Of a stretch of 64,000 bases of DNA, positions 39,689-48,310 are shown piece after piece. Within the stretch, counting starts at the first letter, position 1. Every line of letters begins with the position of its first letter. This DNA comes from Pseudomonas tensinigenes (GTDB lineage: Bacteria; Pseudomonadota; Gammaproteobacteria; Pseudomonadales; Pseudomonadaceae): assembly GCF_014268445.2 (NCBI RefSeq), contig NZ_CP077089.1, positions 5,959,001 to 6,023,000 on the forward strand, given 5' to 3'. Below the pieces are notes generated by a model. The model made no database searches, was not told where the DNA came from, and saw only the letters and a list, made by a program, of their open reading frames with translations. The position numbers and the translations under genes are program-made.

Positions 39689-41268
39689 CGGCCATGCCCC
39701 CCGAGAACCTGCGCTACGAGACTTTCCAGATACCCGGTCAGAGCGATATCACGATCGAGATAAGGGATCAGCTCGCGCACCTGTGCATGCCACGCACGTC
39801 CGCGCGGACTCAGCTTGGCGCTACCGCGAATGTCTGCTGCCTGAGCTGCACAGATCAGTTCGAAGGCGATGACATAGCGCGTGTTCTGCAGCACTTCAGC
39901 CACACGACGCGCGGCAATAAGGCCGAAGGAAACCACGTCCTGAAAGTCAGCCGTGGTGGTCAGCGTCTGGATCGAAACCGGTGTGGCCAGCGAACGGTTT
40001 TCTGCAGTCAGGGAAGCCGACATGAATTGGCCGCCCATGAGGCCAAAACGCAGACCGCCATTTTCTGCACAGAGGAAAGACGGCAGACCGTTGCTGTTGG
40101 CTTTCGTCAGGAAACGATCTATTCGACGGTCGGCAAGGTTACACATCGTGATCATCGAAATCGTCAGATAATCCATGGCCGAAGCGATGTACTGCCCATG
40201 GAAATGGCCATTGTGGAACACCTCGCCATTCTCCGGCGTGACCAGCGGATTATCGTTGGACGAGTTCAGTTCATTGGCCACTATCCGCTCGACGAACTCG
40301 ATGGTTTCCAGTACCGGCCCCAGAATCTGCGGTGTGCAGCGAATCGAGTAGGCATCCTCGATGGGCATGGCTTCCTGGCGAACTGCGTCGGTGCGCAATG
40401 CACTCAGCTGCGATGAGAGCTCAATGTCATCGATCGCCAGTTCCGAACCTTGCAGATCGTCCCAGATGGTCTCGGCGATTTTCTGCTGGCCCAGATGCGG
40501 TTTCAACTTGTGGACGTCAGGGTGAAATGGACGTACTCGGGCCTGCAGTGACTCGAAAGAGAACGCCGAGATCGAGATGTATTGCTCAAGAAGCTGACGC
40601 GCCTCGACCACGTTCATCGCCGCGACAGCGACCATGCAGGACGTGCCATTGATCAGCGCCAGTCCTTCCTTGTAGCTCAAGTGCAACGGTTTCAGCTGCA
40701 ATTGTTCAAGCGCCTGCGCCGCCGGAACGCGCACGCCATGGAGGTAAGCGTAGCCGTCACCGGTCAACATCCGCGCAACAGCCGCCAACGGTCCCAGATC
40801 ACCGCTGGTGCCCAGGGAACCTTTGCTGGGAATCTCAGGAATCAGCCCGGCGTTGTAAATGGCAATGTATCGATCAAAGTTCTCCAGCGAGATCGCCGAG
40901 TTACCACGGGACAAAGAAACAATTCGTGCGAACATCGTGGCGCGGGCGACGCTGTCGGGGAAGCGCTCACCAACGTTCGTCGATACACCTTGAATAAGGT
41001 TGGATTGCAGCTCATGGGCTTTCTCGAGCGGCACAAGGTGATCCACGAACCCGCCCATGCCGGTGTTGACGCCGTAAATGACCGCCCCTTGCGCAACCAG
41101 ATTTTCCAGCGCCTCTCTCGAGGCCTGGACGCGCTGTCGCGTGGCTTGCGAAGCGACCACGGTTTTCCCCGGTTGGGCAAACGCGATCAGGTCCTTGAGG
41201 CATACGTCGACTCCGGGAGTCAGTACAAACGTGCTATCGGAGGCGAAATCCCTTTCCTGAATTGTCAT
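39685..41268 (-). CDS. MIO-family enzyme, aromatic aminomutase/ammonia-lyase type
   Basis: A 527-residue member of the HAL/PAL/TAL family. The MIO cofactor precursor reads GSLGTSGDLGP, with Thr154-Ser155-Gly156 in place of the usual Ala-Ser-Gly; I recall that the phenylalanine aminomutase of Pantoea (AdmH) also uses Thr-Ser-Gly. The catalytic Tyr65 is in VIYGVNTGMGGFVDH, and the selectivity segment LIQGVSTNVG has Val where histidine ammonia-lyase has His, arguing against histidine as substrate. C-terminal SNGLPSFLCAENGGLRFG also fits aminomutases. Prediction: formation of a beta-amino acid or a cinnamate-type acid from an aromatic amino acid. Start at 41268 has AAGGA upstream; the frame is open to 41301. 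Confidence 0.85.
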   Translation of the reverse strand: MTIQERDFASDSTFVLTPGVDVCLKDLIAFAQPGKTVVASQATRQRVQASREALENLVAQGAVIYGVNTGMGGFVDHLVPLEKAHELQSNLIQGVSTNVGERFPDSVARATMFARIVSLSRGNSAISLENFDRYIAIYNAGLIPEIPSKGSLGTSGDLGPLAAVARMLTGDGYAYLHGVRVPAAQALEQLQLKPLHLSYKEGLALINGTSCMVAVAAMNVVEARQLLEQYISISAFSFESLQARVRPFHPDVHKLKPHLGQQKIAETIWDDLQGSELAIDDIELSSQLSALRTDAVRQEAMPIEDAYSIRCTPQILGPVLETIEFVERIVANELNSSNDNPLVTPENGEVFHNGHFHGQYIASAMDYLTISMITMCNLADRRIDRFLTKANSNGLPSFLCAENGGLRFGLMGGQFMSASLTAENRSLATPVSIQTLTTTADFQDVVSFGLIAARRVAEVLQNTRYVIAFELICAAQAADIRGSAKLSPRGRAWHAQVRELIPYLDRDIALTGYLESLVAQVLGGHGR

Positions 41269-41272
41269 TTTT

Positions 41273-42286
41273 TCATCCTTGAACGGCGTATGACTGGTCA
41301 CCGGCCCAATTGCCGATGATCACGTTGATGGTTCGGTTACCCGAGAATGCACGTCGTCCGTGCGCATACTGCAAATTATCGAGCAGAAGGATGTCGCCCT
41401 CGCCCAAATCGATATCCTGTTCCAGCCCGCGCACGGCGTGGAAAAGCGCCAGGGTCAGATCTTCCGGGAGCGGTTCACCGTCACCGAAGCACATGGCCTC
41501 CAGCAGTAGCGGGTTTTCGCGTTGCGCCGTCATCAATTCACGGGCGTCCTGCTCCCGACCGTCGATAAGCGCCCACTCGATCATGGCTGCCGCCCCCCAG
41601 AAATGCGCTTGATTGCTCCAGATATTTGCGCTGGTCAGGGGATGTGCACGCATCGGGGAAATACAGTCCTGCCAGAGGATCAGGTCCGCGCCATTCCACT
41701 CGAAGTCCCATCCCCGGGCGCGGCAATGCATCTCGGCTTCAGCCTGACGGTGGGTCGAGAAAGTTTCCTGCCAACTCTTTTTCACGCCGGGCTTGAGACC
41801 GACCCGGTCTTCACTGGGTAACGTTCTACGTAATTTCAGGCCGCGCTCCGTCAGTCGTTGCAACATTGCCGGATCCACCAGACGTTCGAGTTTGCGCATG
41901 TCACCGATGACAGACTCGCCGCCCTTTCCAGCAGGCTCAACGCATACGAATGCGATGATCTCGGGAGGGCTTTTTACGTAGGCCATTTCCTGGTGAAGGA
42001 TGACGGACCAGTCTGGCGGTGTGCGGGTCGCTTCCATCACCTTGCCCTGAATAGTCGAGCGCGGTGAGCTTCCACCCACGTAATCACGGGTTTCAAAGCC
42101 AAGTGCAGCAATGGCTGCCTCAAACACGCCGGGATCCCTGCACTGCCTGGCGGAGCGAATGAGCACCGCGCCGTCATCGAGCAACCGCGCACGAATGTCA
42201 TCCGCGGCCTGCGAAAAAAAGTGCTTCGGATCAGCGTGTCCGCTGGTGACGAAATCAAATGGTGCTGTTGAATTGCTGCCCTTCAC
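41273..42286 (-). CDS. TauD/SyrP-like Fe(II)/2-oxoglutarate dioxygenase
   Basis: A 337-residue non-heme iron oxygenase. The iron ligands are His98 and Glu100 in VILHQEMAY (an HxE variant of HxD, common in SyrP-like hydroxylases) and a distal His near residue 309 in QYAHGRRAF, with the 2-oxoglutarate Arg shortly after. The region YVGGSSPRSTIQGKV is typical of SyrP-type amino-acid hydroxylases, which act on free or carrier-bound amino acids at the beta carbon. It is the first gene of the leftward operon; the MIO-enzyme gene starts four bases after its stop. Confidence 0.85.
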   Translation of the reverse strand: MKGSNSTAPFDFVTSGHADPKHFFSQAADDIRARLLDDGAVLIRSARQCRDPGVFEAAIAALGFETRDYVGGSSPRSTIQGKVMEATRTPPDWSVILHQEMAYVKSPPEIIAFVCVEPAGKGGESVIGDMRKLERLVDPAMLQRLTERGLKLRRTLPSEDRVGLKPGVKKSWQETFSTHRQAEAEMHCRARGWDFEWNGADLILWQDCISPMRAHPLTSANIWSNQAHFWGAAAMIEWALIDGREQDARELMTAQRENPLLLEAMCFGDGEPLPEDLTLALFHAVRGLEQDIDLGEGDILLLDNLQYAHGRRAFSGNRTINVIIGNWAGDQSYAVQG

Positions 42287-42611
42287 CTTCTCACTCCTTA
42301 CGTCCCTGTAATCGTCGGCATGTCCTTCTGCGGTGCATTAGATATCACCCCCTATTTACAAATTCAACAGATAGAAATATGTTTCTTCCAATAGATTTAA
42401 TGCGCTCTGTCCCGCAGCCACGCTGGTTCAAGGCCGCGAAAAAAAGCCAACCGATTGATATTCATGAGAAATAATTTCAAGGACGAGATGCACGAATGAT
42501 CACGCAAAAAGCAGTCCTTCAGCGCGCACAGCGGCTTCATCACTGCGGCGCATTCAACCGCGAAAGCCTCCCGGCAAGTTTTCTCAGCAAAATTCAGGCG
42601 AGCCCATTTCA
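42287..42611. promoter_or_regulatory. Divergent promoter region of the biosynthetic cluster
   Basis: 325 bases between the dioxygenase and permease genes. The first 180 bases are AT-rich and should hold the promoters of both units. A palindromic AAATCTATTGGAAGAAACATATTT-like region lies around 42358-42400 (described here only as AT-rich with partial symmetry). From 42496 there is a 39-codon open frame (separate entry). No other feature is visible. Confidence 0.5.
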
Positions 42612-42615
42612 ATGA
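42496..42615 (+). CDS. Small open frame (39 aa) coupled to the permease gene
   Basis: ATG at 42496 opens a frame of 39 codons whose TGA overlaps the permease ATG (ATGA). AAGGA sits 12 bases upstream of its start, while the permease has only a weak Shine-Dalgarno sequence, so translation coupling is plausible. The peptide begins MITQKAVLQRAQRLHHC and has no recognised motif. It may be a leader peptide or chance; confidence is low. Confidence 0.3.
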   Translation: MITQKAVLQRAQRLHHCGAFNRESLPASFLSKIQASPFQ

Positions 42616-44021
42616 GCGGACCCGAAGCGCGCTCAGGCGTACTGAAACGCGGCCTGAAAAATCGACATATCCAATTGATCGCGCTGGGTGGCGCTGTGGG
42701 AACCGGGCTGTTTCTGGGTTCGGCGGGCGCACTCAAATCTGCTGGTCCGTCAATGATCCTCGGTTACGCGATTTGCGGTTTCGTCGCTTTCCTGATCATG
42801 CGGCAGTTGGGTGAAATGATCGTTGAAGAACCCGTCGCAGGCTCGTTCAGCCACTTCGCCCATAAGTATTGGGGCGGATTCGCCGGATTTCTGTCGGGAT
42901 GGAATTGCTGGATGCTGTACACCCTGGTGGGCATGTCCGAACTGACTGCCGTCGGCAAATATGTGCATTACTGGTGGCCCGATATTCCGACCTGGGTGTC
43001 GGCCGCAGTCTTTTTTGTACTGATCAATGCCCTCAACCTGATCAACGTGAAAATATTCGGTGAGGCCGAATTCTGGTTCGCCATCATCAAGGTCCTGGCA
43101 GTGATCGGCATGATCGCCATGGGCAGCTATCTGCTGGTCAGCGGCCACGGTGGCCCGCAAGCGAAGGTCAGCAACCTGTGGGAACACGGCGGATTTTTCC
43201 CACATGGACTCGGCGGCCTGGCGATGTCCATGGCGGTCATCATGCTGTCCTTCGGTGGTCTGGAAATGCTCGGTTTCACCGCGGCCGAAGCCGATAAACC
43301 GCAGACCGTGATTCCCAAAGCGATCAACCAGGTGATTTATCGCATTCTGATTTTCTACGTCGGCGTACTTGTCGTGCTGCTGTCGCTGATGCCGTGGGAC
43401 AGTCTGGTCATCTCACTCAATGCAGCTGGAGACACCTACAGCGCCAGTCCTTTCGTTATGGTGTCGTCGATGCTCGACAGCGCCACCGCGGCGCACATTC
43501 TCAATTTTGTAGTGCTGACCGCTGCGCTGTCGGTCTATAACAGCGGTACTTATTGCAACAGCCGCCTATTACTGTGCCTGGCCGAGCAAGGTGATGCTCC
43601 GCAAAGCCTGACCAGGATCGACCGGCGCGGCGTCCCCGTACGCTCGATTCTTGCGTCTGCCGCTGTGACCCTGTTTGCCGTGCTGATGAACTACGTAATC
43701 CCGCAATATGCGTTGGAGCTGCTGCTGTCACTGGTGGTTGCGACGCTGGTGATCAATTGGGTGATGATCAGCCTTTCCCACTTCAAGTTTCGCCAACATC
43801 TGAACAGGGCCGGGCGCAAGCCATTATTCAAAGCACTCTGGTACCCCTACGGTAACTATGTGTGCCTTGCATTCCTGGCCTTCATCCTCGGCGTCATGCT
43901 GCTCGACCCCGTCATTCGCATCGCGGTGTACGCGATTCCCCTGTGGATCGGATTGATGTGGTTTTGTCATGGCATCAAGCATCGACGCACTGCTGCGCAG
44001 GGCCTCTACGGGGAAACCTGA
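42612..44021 (+). CDS. AroP/PheP-type amino acid permease
   Basis: A 469-residue, 12-helix amino acid:proton symporter of the APC/AAT family. Hallmarks are LKNRHIQLIALGGAVGTGLFLG at the first helix, GYAICGFVAFLIMRQLGEM, and GLEMLGFTAAEADKPQTVIP. The subgroup contains AroP, PheP, CycA and ProY; the general pattern fits aromatic or small neutral amino acids but specificity cannot be read. It is divergent from the dioxygenase gene and on the far edge of the cluster, so it probably imports the precursor amino acid, matching an aromatic substrate for the MIO enzyme. Confidence 0.87.
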   Translation: MSGPEARSGVLKRGLKNRHIQLIALGGAVGTGLFLGSAGALKSAGPSMILGYAICGFVAFLIMRQLGEMIVEEPVAGSFSHFAHKYWGGFAGFLSGWNCWMLYTLVGMSELTAVGKYVHYWWPDIPTWVSAAVFFVLINALNLINVKIFGEAEFWFAIIKVLAVIGMIAMGSYLLVSGHGGPQAKVSNLWEHGGFFPHGLGGLAMSMAVIMLSFGGLEMLGFTAAEADKPQTVIPKAINQVIYRILIFYVGVLVVLLSLMPWDSLVISLNAAGDTYSASPFVMVSSMLDSATAAHILNFVVLTAALSVYNSGTYCNSRLLLCLAEQGDAPQSLTRIDRRGVPVRSILASAAVTLFAVLMNYVIPQYALELLLSLVVATLVINWVMISLSHFKFRQHLNRAGRKPLFKALWYPYGNYVCLAFLAFILGVMLLDPVIRIAVYAIPLWIGLMWFCHGIKHRRTAAQGLYGET

Positions 44022-44061
44022 ACCACTGAGCGCCCCCACCGATCAAGTCGCGCTGGTAGCT

Positions 44062-46578
44062 CTACTTGCGCGGCTTGATCCGCGCAGTCGCCTCGGCCAC
44101 CAACGGATCATCCGGCCAATAATGCTTCGGATAGCGCCCCTTCAAATCCTTCTTCACCTCGGCATAGGTGCTGCGCCAGAAGTTGGCCAGATCCTGCGTC
44201 ACCTGCACCGGCCGCCGCGCAGGCGATAGCAGATGCAATTTGACCACCTGCCGCCCGCCGGCAATCCGCGGCGTATCCGCCAGCCCGAACAATTCCTGCA
44301 AACGCACCGCGAGAACAGGTGGAAACTCGCTGTAATCCAGACGAATCGACGACCCCGACGGCACGCTCAAATGATGCGGCGCCAGCTCATCGAGCTTTTG
44401 CGGCAACGGCCAGGGCAGCAGATTGCGTACGATGCTCGACAGATCCAGGCTGGCAAAATGGCTGAGCCGTGAGACCTTGCCCAGATAGGGCATCAGCCAA
44501 TCTTCGAGGGTGTTCAGCAACGCCGCGTCGCTTACATCCGGCCACTGACTGTCATCCTGATGGTTCAACTCCAACTGCCGCAACAACGCCACCCGCGCCT
44601 GCCACTGACGCAGTTCCGGCGTCCACGGCAGCAGCTCCAGACCTTTGCGCCGCACCAGATTGACCAGCGCCTGACTGCGCGCATTTTCATCGAGGCCGGT
44701 CAGCGGTTCACGGCTGAGAATCAGCTCGCCGACCTTGCGCTGACGCTCGGCGCGCAGCACGCCTTCGCGCTCATCCCAATCCAGTTGATCGACGTTGCGC
44801 ACCTGTTCGGCCAGCACCGAATCGAACAGCGCCGGATCGAAATCCGCCGCCAGATAAATCCGTTCTTCGCGCTGGCCTTGACGGCTGCCGAGATCAGCGA
44901 TGACGATCCACGGCTCCTTCATCAGGCTGTCGGCCTCGGCGAACAAGGCCGCACGACCGTTGGCCAGACGATATTCGGCGCCACCGGCACGCCGCTGTTG
45001 CGCGACGCGATCCGGATAGGCCAGCGCCAGCAAGGCACCGAGCCAGCGCGGATGATCAGGATCGCTGACCGGCTCGCTGGCCTTGCCGCGCAGATAACCG
45101 CGATATTGCCGCGCCAATTGCTTAGCGCGCTGTACCCCGCCCTGCGCACCACGGGCGGCACGTTCCTCGCCGGACAGCAGCACCAAGCGACTATGCAGAT
45201 CCGCCCCGGCGCCACGCAAGATATCGCGCTCGCCGAGCAACGCGGCGACATCGCACGCCATGTTCGCCAGACCCAACGCCTGCCCCCGCAGCAGCAAATG
45301 GCCGATGCGCGGATGCGCCGGCAATTCAGCCATGGCCTGACCGTGCGTGGTCAGAGACTCGCCTTCCAGCGCGCCAAGTCGCTGCAACAGATCCTGCGCC
45401 TGTGCATAAGCCGCCGCCGGTGGAACATCCAGCCAGACCAGTTCGCCCGGCGTGACACCCCAGCGCCCCAGTTGCAGGGCGAGGCTGGCGAGATCCGCCG
45501 AAAGAATTTCCGCACTGCCATACGCCGCCAGTTGTTCGTGCTGATCCTGCGACCACAAGCGATAGCAAACGCCCGGCTCGAGTCGCCCTGCCCGGCCCGC
45601 ACGCTGGGTGGCGCTGGCCTTGGAAATCCGCTGAGTATCGAGGCGCGTCATGCCGCTGCCGGGATCGAAACGCGGCACCCGCGCCAGCCCGGCATCAATG
45701 ACTACGCGCACGCCGTTGATGGTCAGACTGGTCTCGGCGATGTTGGTCGCCAGCACCACTTTGCGCTGACCGGCCGGGGCCGGATCAATCGCCGCACGTT
45801 GTGCGTTGAGGTCGAGTTCACCGTGCAACGGGCACAGCAACACATCGCCGCGCTCACCAATGGCGTCGGCCAATTGTTGATGCACACGACGGATTTCCGC
45901 CTGCCCCGGCAGAAACACCAACAGGCTGCCGGTTTCATCGTGCAGCGCTTCGAGCACGGTTTGCGTGACACGTTGGTCGATGTATTCACCGGGCTGAAAC
46001 GGCCGGCCCCAGCGCATCGTCACCGGATACATGCGGCCTTCGCTGCGCAGGATCGGCGCATCATCGAGCAACCCGGCCAGACGCTCGCCTTCCAGCGTGG
46101 CCGACATCAACAAAATCTTCAGCGGCTGTTCAGCTCGGAACAACTCGCGACCGTTCAGACTTAAGGCCAGCGCCAGATCCGCGTCGAGGCTGCGTTCGTG
46201 AAATTCGTCGAAGATCAGCAAGCCCACGCCTTCCAGCGCCGGGTCATCCTGCAAGCGACGAGTGAGAATGCCCTCGGTGACCACTTCGATGCGTGTGTTG
46301 GGGCCGACCTTGCTGTCGAGACGAATGCGGTAACCAACGGTTTCACCGACCTTCTCGCCCAGCTCACTGGCCAGCCGTTCCGCCGCTGCCCGCGCGGCGA
46401 GACGGCGCGGTTCAAGCATCAGAATGGTCTGCCCGGCCAGCCACGCTTCATTGAGCAAGGCTAAAGGCACGCGGGTGGTTTTACCGGCGCCGGGCGGTGC
46501 TTCGAGCACGGCTTCGTGGCGCGTCGCTAGGGCTTCACGCAGGGCGGGTAAAACTTCATCGATTGGCAAAGAATTCAT
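44062..46578 (-). CDS. hrpB: ATP-dependent helicase HrpB
   Basis: An 838-residue DEAH-box helicase. Motif I is LEAPPGAGKTTRVPLALL, motif Ia LEPRRLAARAAA, motif II FDEFHERSLD, motif III SATLEG, and QRAGRAGR-like TQRAGRAGRLEPG is motif VI. The C-terminal HrpB domain ends VTQDLANFWRSTYAEVKKDLKGRYPKHYWPDDP, the family signature. Length and motifs match E. coli HrpB. Start at 46578 (MNSLPIDEV) is the usual one; eight extra upstream codons are open. A core gene that marks the right edge of the biosynthetic cluster. Confidence 0.95.
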   Translation of the reverse strand: MNSLPIDEVLPALREALATRHEAVLEAPPGAGKTTRVPLALLNEAWLAGQTILMLEPRRLAARAAAERLASELGEKVGETVGYRIRLDSKVGPNTRIEVVTEGILTRRLQDDPALEGVGLLIFDEFHERSLDADLALALSLNGRELFRAEQPLKILLMSATLEGERLAGLLDDAPILRSEGRMYPVTMRWGRPFQPGEYIDQRVTQTVLEALHDETGSLLVFLPGQAEIRRVHQQLADAIGERGDVLLCPLHGELDLNAQRAAIDPAPAGQRKVVLATNIAETSLTINGVRVVIDAGLARVPRFDPGSGMTRLDTQRISKASATQRAGRAGRLEPGVCYRLWSQDQHEQLAAYGSAEILSADLASLALQLGRWGVTPGELVWLDVPPAAAYAQAQDLLQRLGALEGESLTTHGQAMAELPAHPRIGHLLLRGQALGLANMACDVAALLGERDILRGAGADLHSRLVLLSGEERAARGAQGGVQRAKQLARQYRGYLRGKASEPVSDPDHPRWLGALLALAYPDRVAQQRRAGGAEYRLANGRAALFAEADSLMKEPWIVIADLGSRQGQREERIYLAADFDPALFDSVLAEQVRNVDQLDWDEREGVLRAERQRKVGELILSREPLTGLDENARSQALVNLVRRKGLELLPWTPELRQWQARVALLRQLELNHQDDSQWPDVSDAALLNTLEDWLMPYLGKVSRLSHFASLDLSSIVRNLLPWPLPQKLDELAPHHLSVPSGSSIRLDYSEFPPVLAVRLQELFGLADTPRIAGGRQVVKLHLLSPARRPVQVTQDLANFWRSTYAEVKKDLKGRYPKHYWPDDPLVAEATARIKPRK

Positions 46579-46588
46579 GCTGGCTCCC

Positions 46589-46846
46589 CAGGGCGTGCCC
46601 ACAGTAAATTGCGAGTCGCGTTAAAGCTGTGAGCGTGCCAGGCAAGGCGCGGGACGCAGGTAAGGGTCGTTTCCTTGCCAAGTCCCGCAACGCAGCATGG
46701 CGCGCTCACAGCTTTAGCCCGGAGGGCCGAACCCCGATAGGATTCGTTGGCCTTCACGCGGTGTCGATCTGGAGAAAACAACTTCAATCCTCAACGTATT
46801 TCGGTAGGGGTGAGACGAGGCCGCGATTTACTGTGGGCACGCCCTG
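46589..46846. repeat. 258-bp nested inverted-repeat element (MITE-like)
   Basis: Outer arms CAGGGCGTGCCCACAGTAAA (46589-46613) and the reverse complement at 46822-46846 match over 25 bases with one or two differences. Inside, AAAGCTGTGAGCG (from 46624) pairs with CGCTCACAGCTTT, and GGCAAGG with CCTTGCC, making a nested palindrome. It lies between hrpB and a lipoprotein gene. No transposase gene is present. The short open frame inside (46629-46862) is not thought to be real. A clear target duplication was not found. Confidence 0.75.
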
Positions 46847-46942
46847 CCAGCGGCGAGTATAACGGCGAACTGGCGGGCGTTCGTCAGGGTCTTAACTTCA
46901 CACGACTACGCTTCGTTCTTAGATGACTCAGGAGATTTTCCC

Positions 46943-47362
46943 ATGCGCTTACCTTTTCGCCTGATCGGCGGTGTACTGGTCGCCACCCTGCTCACGCAAA
47001 TCACCGCGTGCGGTTCGATTTTCTACCCGGACCGACGCGGTCAGATCGACGGCAAGATCGACCCGGCGATTGCTGTGCTCGACGCCGTGGGCCTGCTGTT
47101 CTACGTCATTCCCGGCCTGATCGCGTTTGCCGTCGACTTTGCCACCGGCGCGATCTATTTCGAACCGGGCCACACCGCGCAGATCGACCCGGCCAAGCTC
47201 AAGCAAGCCATCGGCCCAGACGGTCAGGTCGATAATCACAAGTTGCAGGCTATTCTCGAAAGCGAGTTGGGCAGAGATTTCCCACTGGATGATCCGCGCC
47301 TGATTCAACACAAGGGCAGCACTCAACAATTGGCGATGTTCGGCCTGCAACCCGCCGCTTAA
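46943..47362 (+). CDS. Small lipoprotein
   Basis: A 139-residue lipoprotein: signal peptide MRLPFRLIGGVLVATLLTQ followed by a lipobox ITACGS with the lipidation cysteine at residue 23. The mature part has two hydrophobic stretches (VLDAVGLLFYVIPGLIAFAVDF) and a soluble C-terminal region. It resembles YceK/YidQ-type short lipoproteins in having CGSIFYPD right after the lipobox. Function unknown. It is followed 12 bases later by the cation efflux gene. Confidence 0.82.
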   Translation: MRLPFRLIGGVLVATLLTQITACGSIFYPDRRGQIDGKIDPAIAVLDAVGLLFYVIPGLIAFAVDFATGAIYFEPGHTAQIDPAKLKQAIGPDGQVDNHKLQAILESELGRDFPLDDPRLIQHKGSTQQLAMFGLQPAA

Positions 47363-47374
47363 AAAGGAAGTTAA

Positions 47375-48283
47375 ATGACCTCCAGCCCCGAACACGCCCG
47401 CCTGCTGCGGCTGGCGACCCGCGCCTCGGTGGCGGTCGCGTGCACACTGATCATCGCTAAAGCCATCGCCTGGTGGCTGAGCGGCTCGGTGAGCATGCTC
47501 GCCGGCCTCACCGACTCGGCGCTGGATGGCGTCACTTCGCTGCTCAATCTGCTGGCGGTGCATTACGCGCTGCGCCCGGCCGATGACGATCACCGTTATG
47601 GCCACGGCAAAGCGGAATCGCTGGCGGGCATGGCGCAGGCGCTGTTCATTGGCGGCAGTGCGGTGTTGATTGCGTTTCAGGCCTACGAACGCATCCAGCA
47701 CCCGGAACCGCTTGGCGCGCCGTGGATCAGCATTGGCGTGATCATTTTCTCATTGCTGCTGACGGTGGCCTTGCTGGTGCTGCAGCATCGAGTGATCAAG
47801 CAGACCGGCTCCAACGCCGTACGTGCCGACTCACTGCATTACCGATCCGATCTGTTACTCAACGGCAGTATTCTGGTGGCGCTGATGTTGGCCGGGTTCG
47901 GCTGGCATCAACTGGATGCCTGGTTCGGACTCGGCATTGCGGCCTATATCCTGTGGAGTGCAATCCAGATCGCCCGGGAAAGTTTTTCGGTGTTGATGGA
48001 TGAGGAACTGCCAACCGACGTCAGCCAGCACATGCTCGAACTGGCGTGCAGTGTGCCCGGCGTGTTGGGCGCGCATGACTTGCGCACGCGGATTTCCGGC
48101 AACCACTGGTTTGTGCAGTTGCACCTGGAATTGCCGGGGGAATTGACCTTGTCAGTGGCGCACGGCATCAGCGACCAAGCCGCCGATGCCATTCACAAGG
48201 CCTACCCGCGAGCCGAAGTGCTGGTGCACGCCGACCCGATAAAAGCAGCTACAAGTCGCGAGCCGCAAGCTTCAAGCTTGTAG
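47375..48283 (+). CDS. Cation diffusion facilitator, FieF-like
   Basis: A 302-residue CDF metal:proton antiporter with six transmembrane helices and a cytoplasmic C-terminal domain. Metal-site residues are in LTDSALDGVTS (helix 2) and HYRSDLLLN (helix 5); HRYGHGKAESLAGMAQ lies in the loop after helix 2. The subgroup resembles FieF (iron/zinc efflux). The final 12 or so codons (SREPQASSL) are encoded inside a repeat (48245-48308), so the C-terminus has been extended by repeat sequence. Confidence 0.9.
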   Translation: MTSSPEHARLLRLATRASVAVACTLIIAKAIAWWLSGSVSMLAGLTDSALDGVTSLLNLLAVHYALRPADDDHRYGHGKAESLAGMAQALFIGGSAVLIAFQAYERIQHPEPLGAPWISIGVIIFSLLLTVALLVLQHRVIKQTGSNAVRADSLHYRSDLLLNGSILVALMLAGFGWHQLDAWFGLGIAAYILWSAIQIARESFSVLMDEELPTDVSQHMLELACSVPGVLGAHDLRTRISGNHWFVQLHLELPGELTLSVAHGISDQAADAIHKAYPRAEVLVHADPIKAATSREPQASSL

Positions 48284-48308
48284 CTCGACACTTGCCGCTC
48301 GCAGCTGC
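48245..48308. repeat. Palindromic repeat overlapping the CDF gene end
   Basis: GCAGCTACAAG ... CTTGTAGC and GCAGCTGC arms form an inverted repeat of the AGCTTGCGGCTCGC type, frequent in Pseudomonas intergenic regions. It encodes the last residues and stop codon of the CDF protein and may act as the transcription end of both convergent genes. Confidence 0.7.
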
Positions 48309-48310
48309 TT

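Noticed and set aside
39685..41268. Histidine ammonia-lyase (hutH)
   Set aside because: The His selectivity residue is Val, the triad is Thr-Ser-Gly, and no other hut gene is nearby.
44560..46164. A 534-codon plus-strand open frame opposite hrpB
   Set aside because: Antisense mirror with Gln/Arg/His-rich composition; HrpB has complete motifs.
46629..46862. A 77-codon plus-strand open frame in the hrpB-lipoprotein gap
   Set aside because: It lies within the nested inverted-repeat element and is explained by the repeat.
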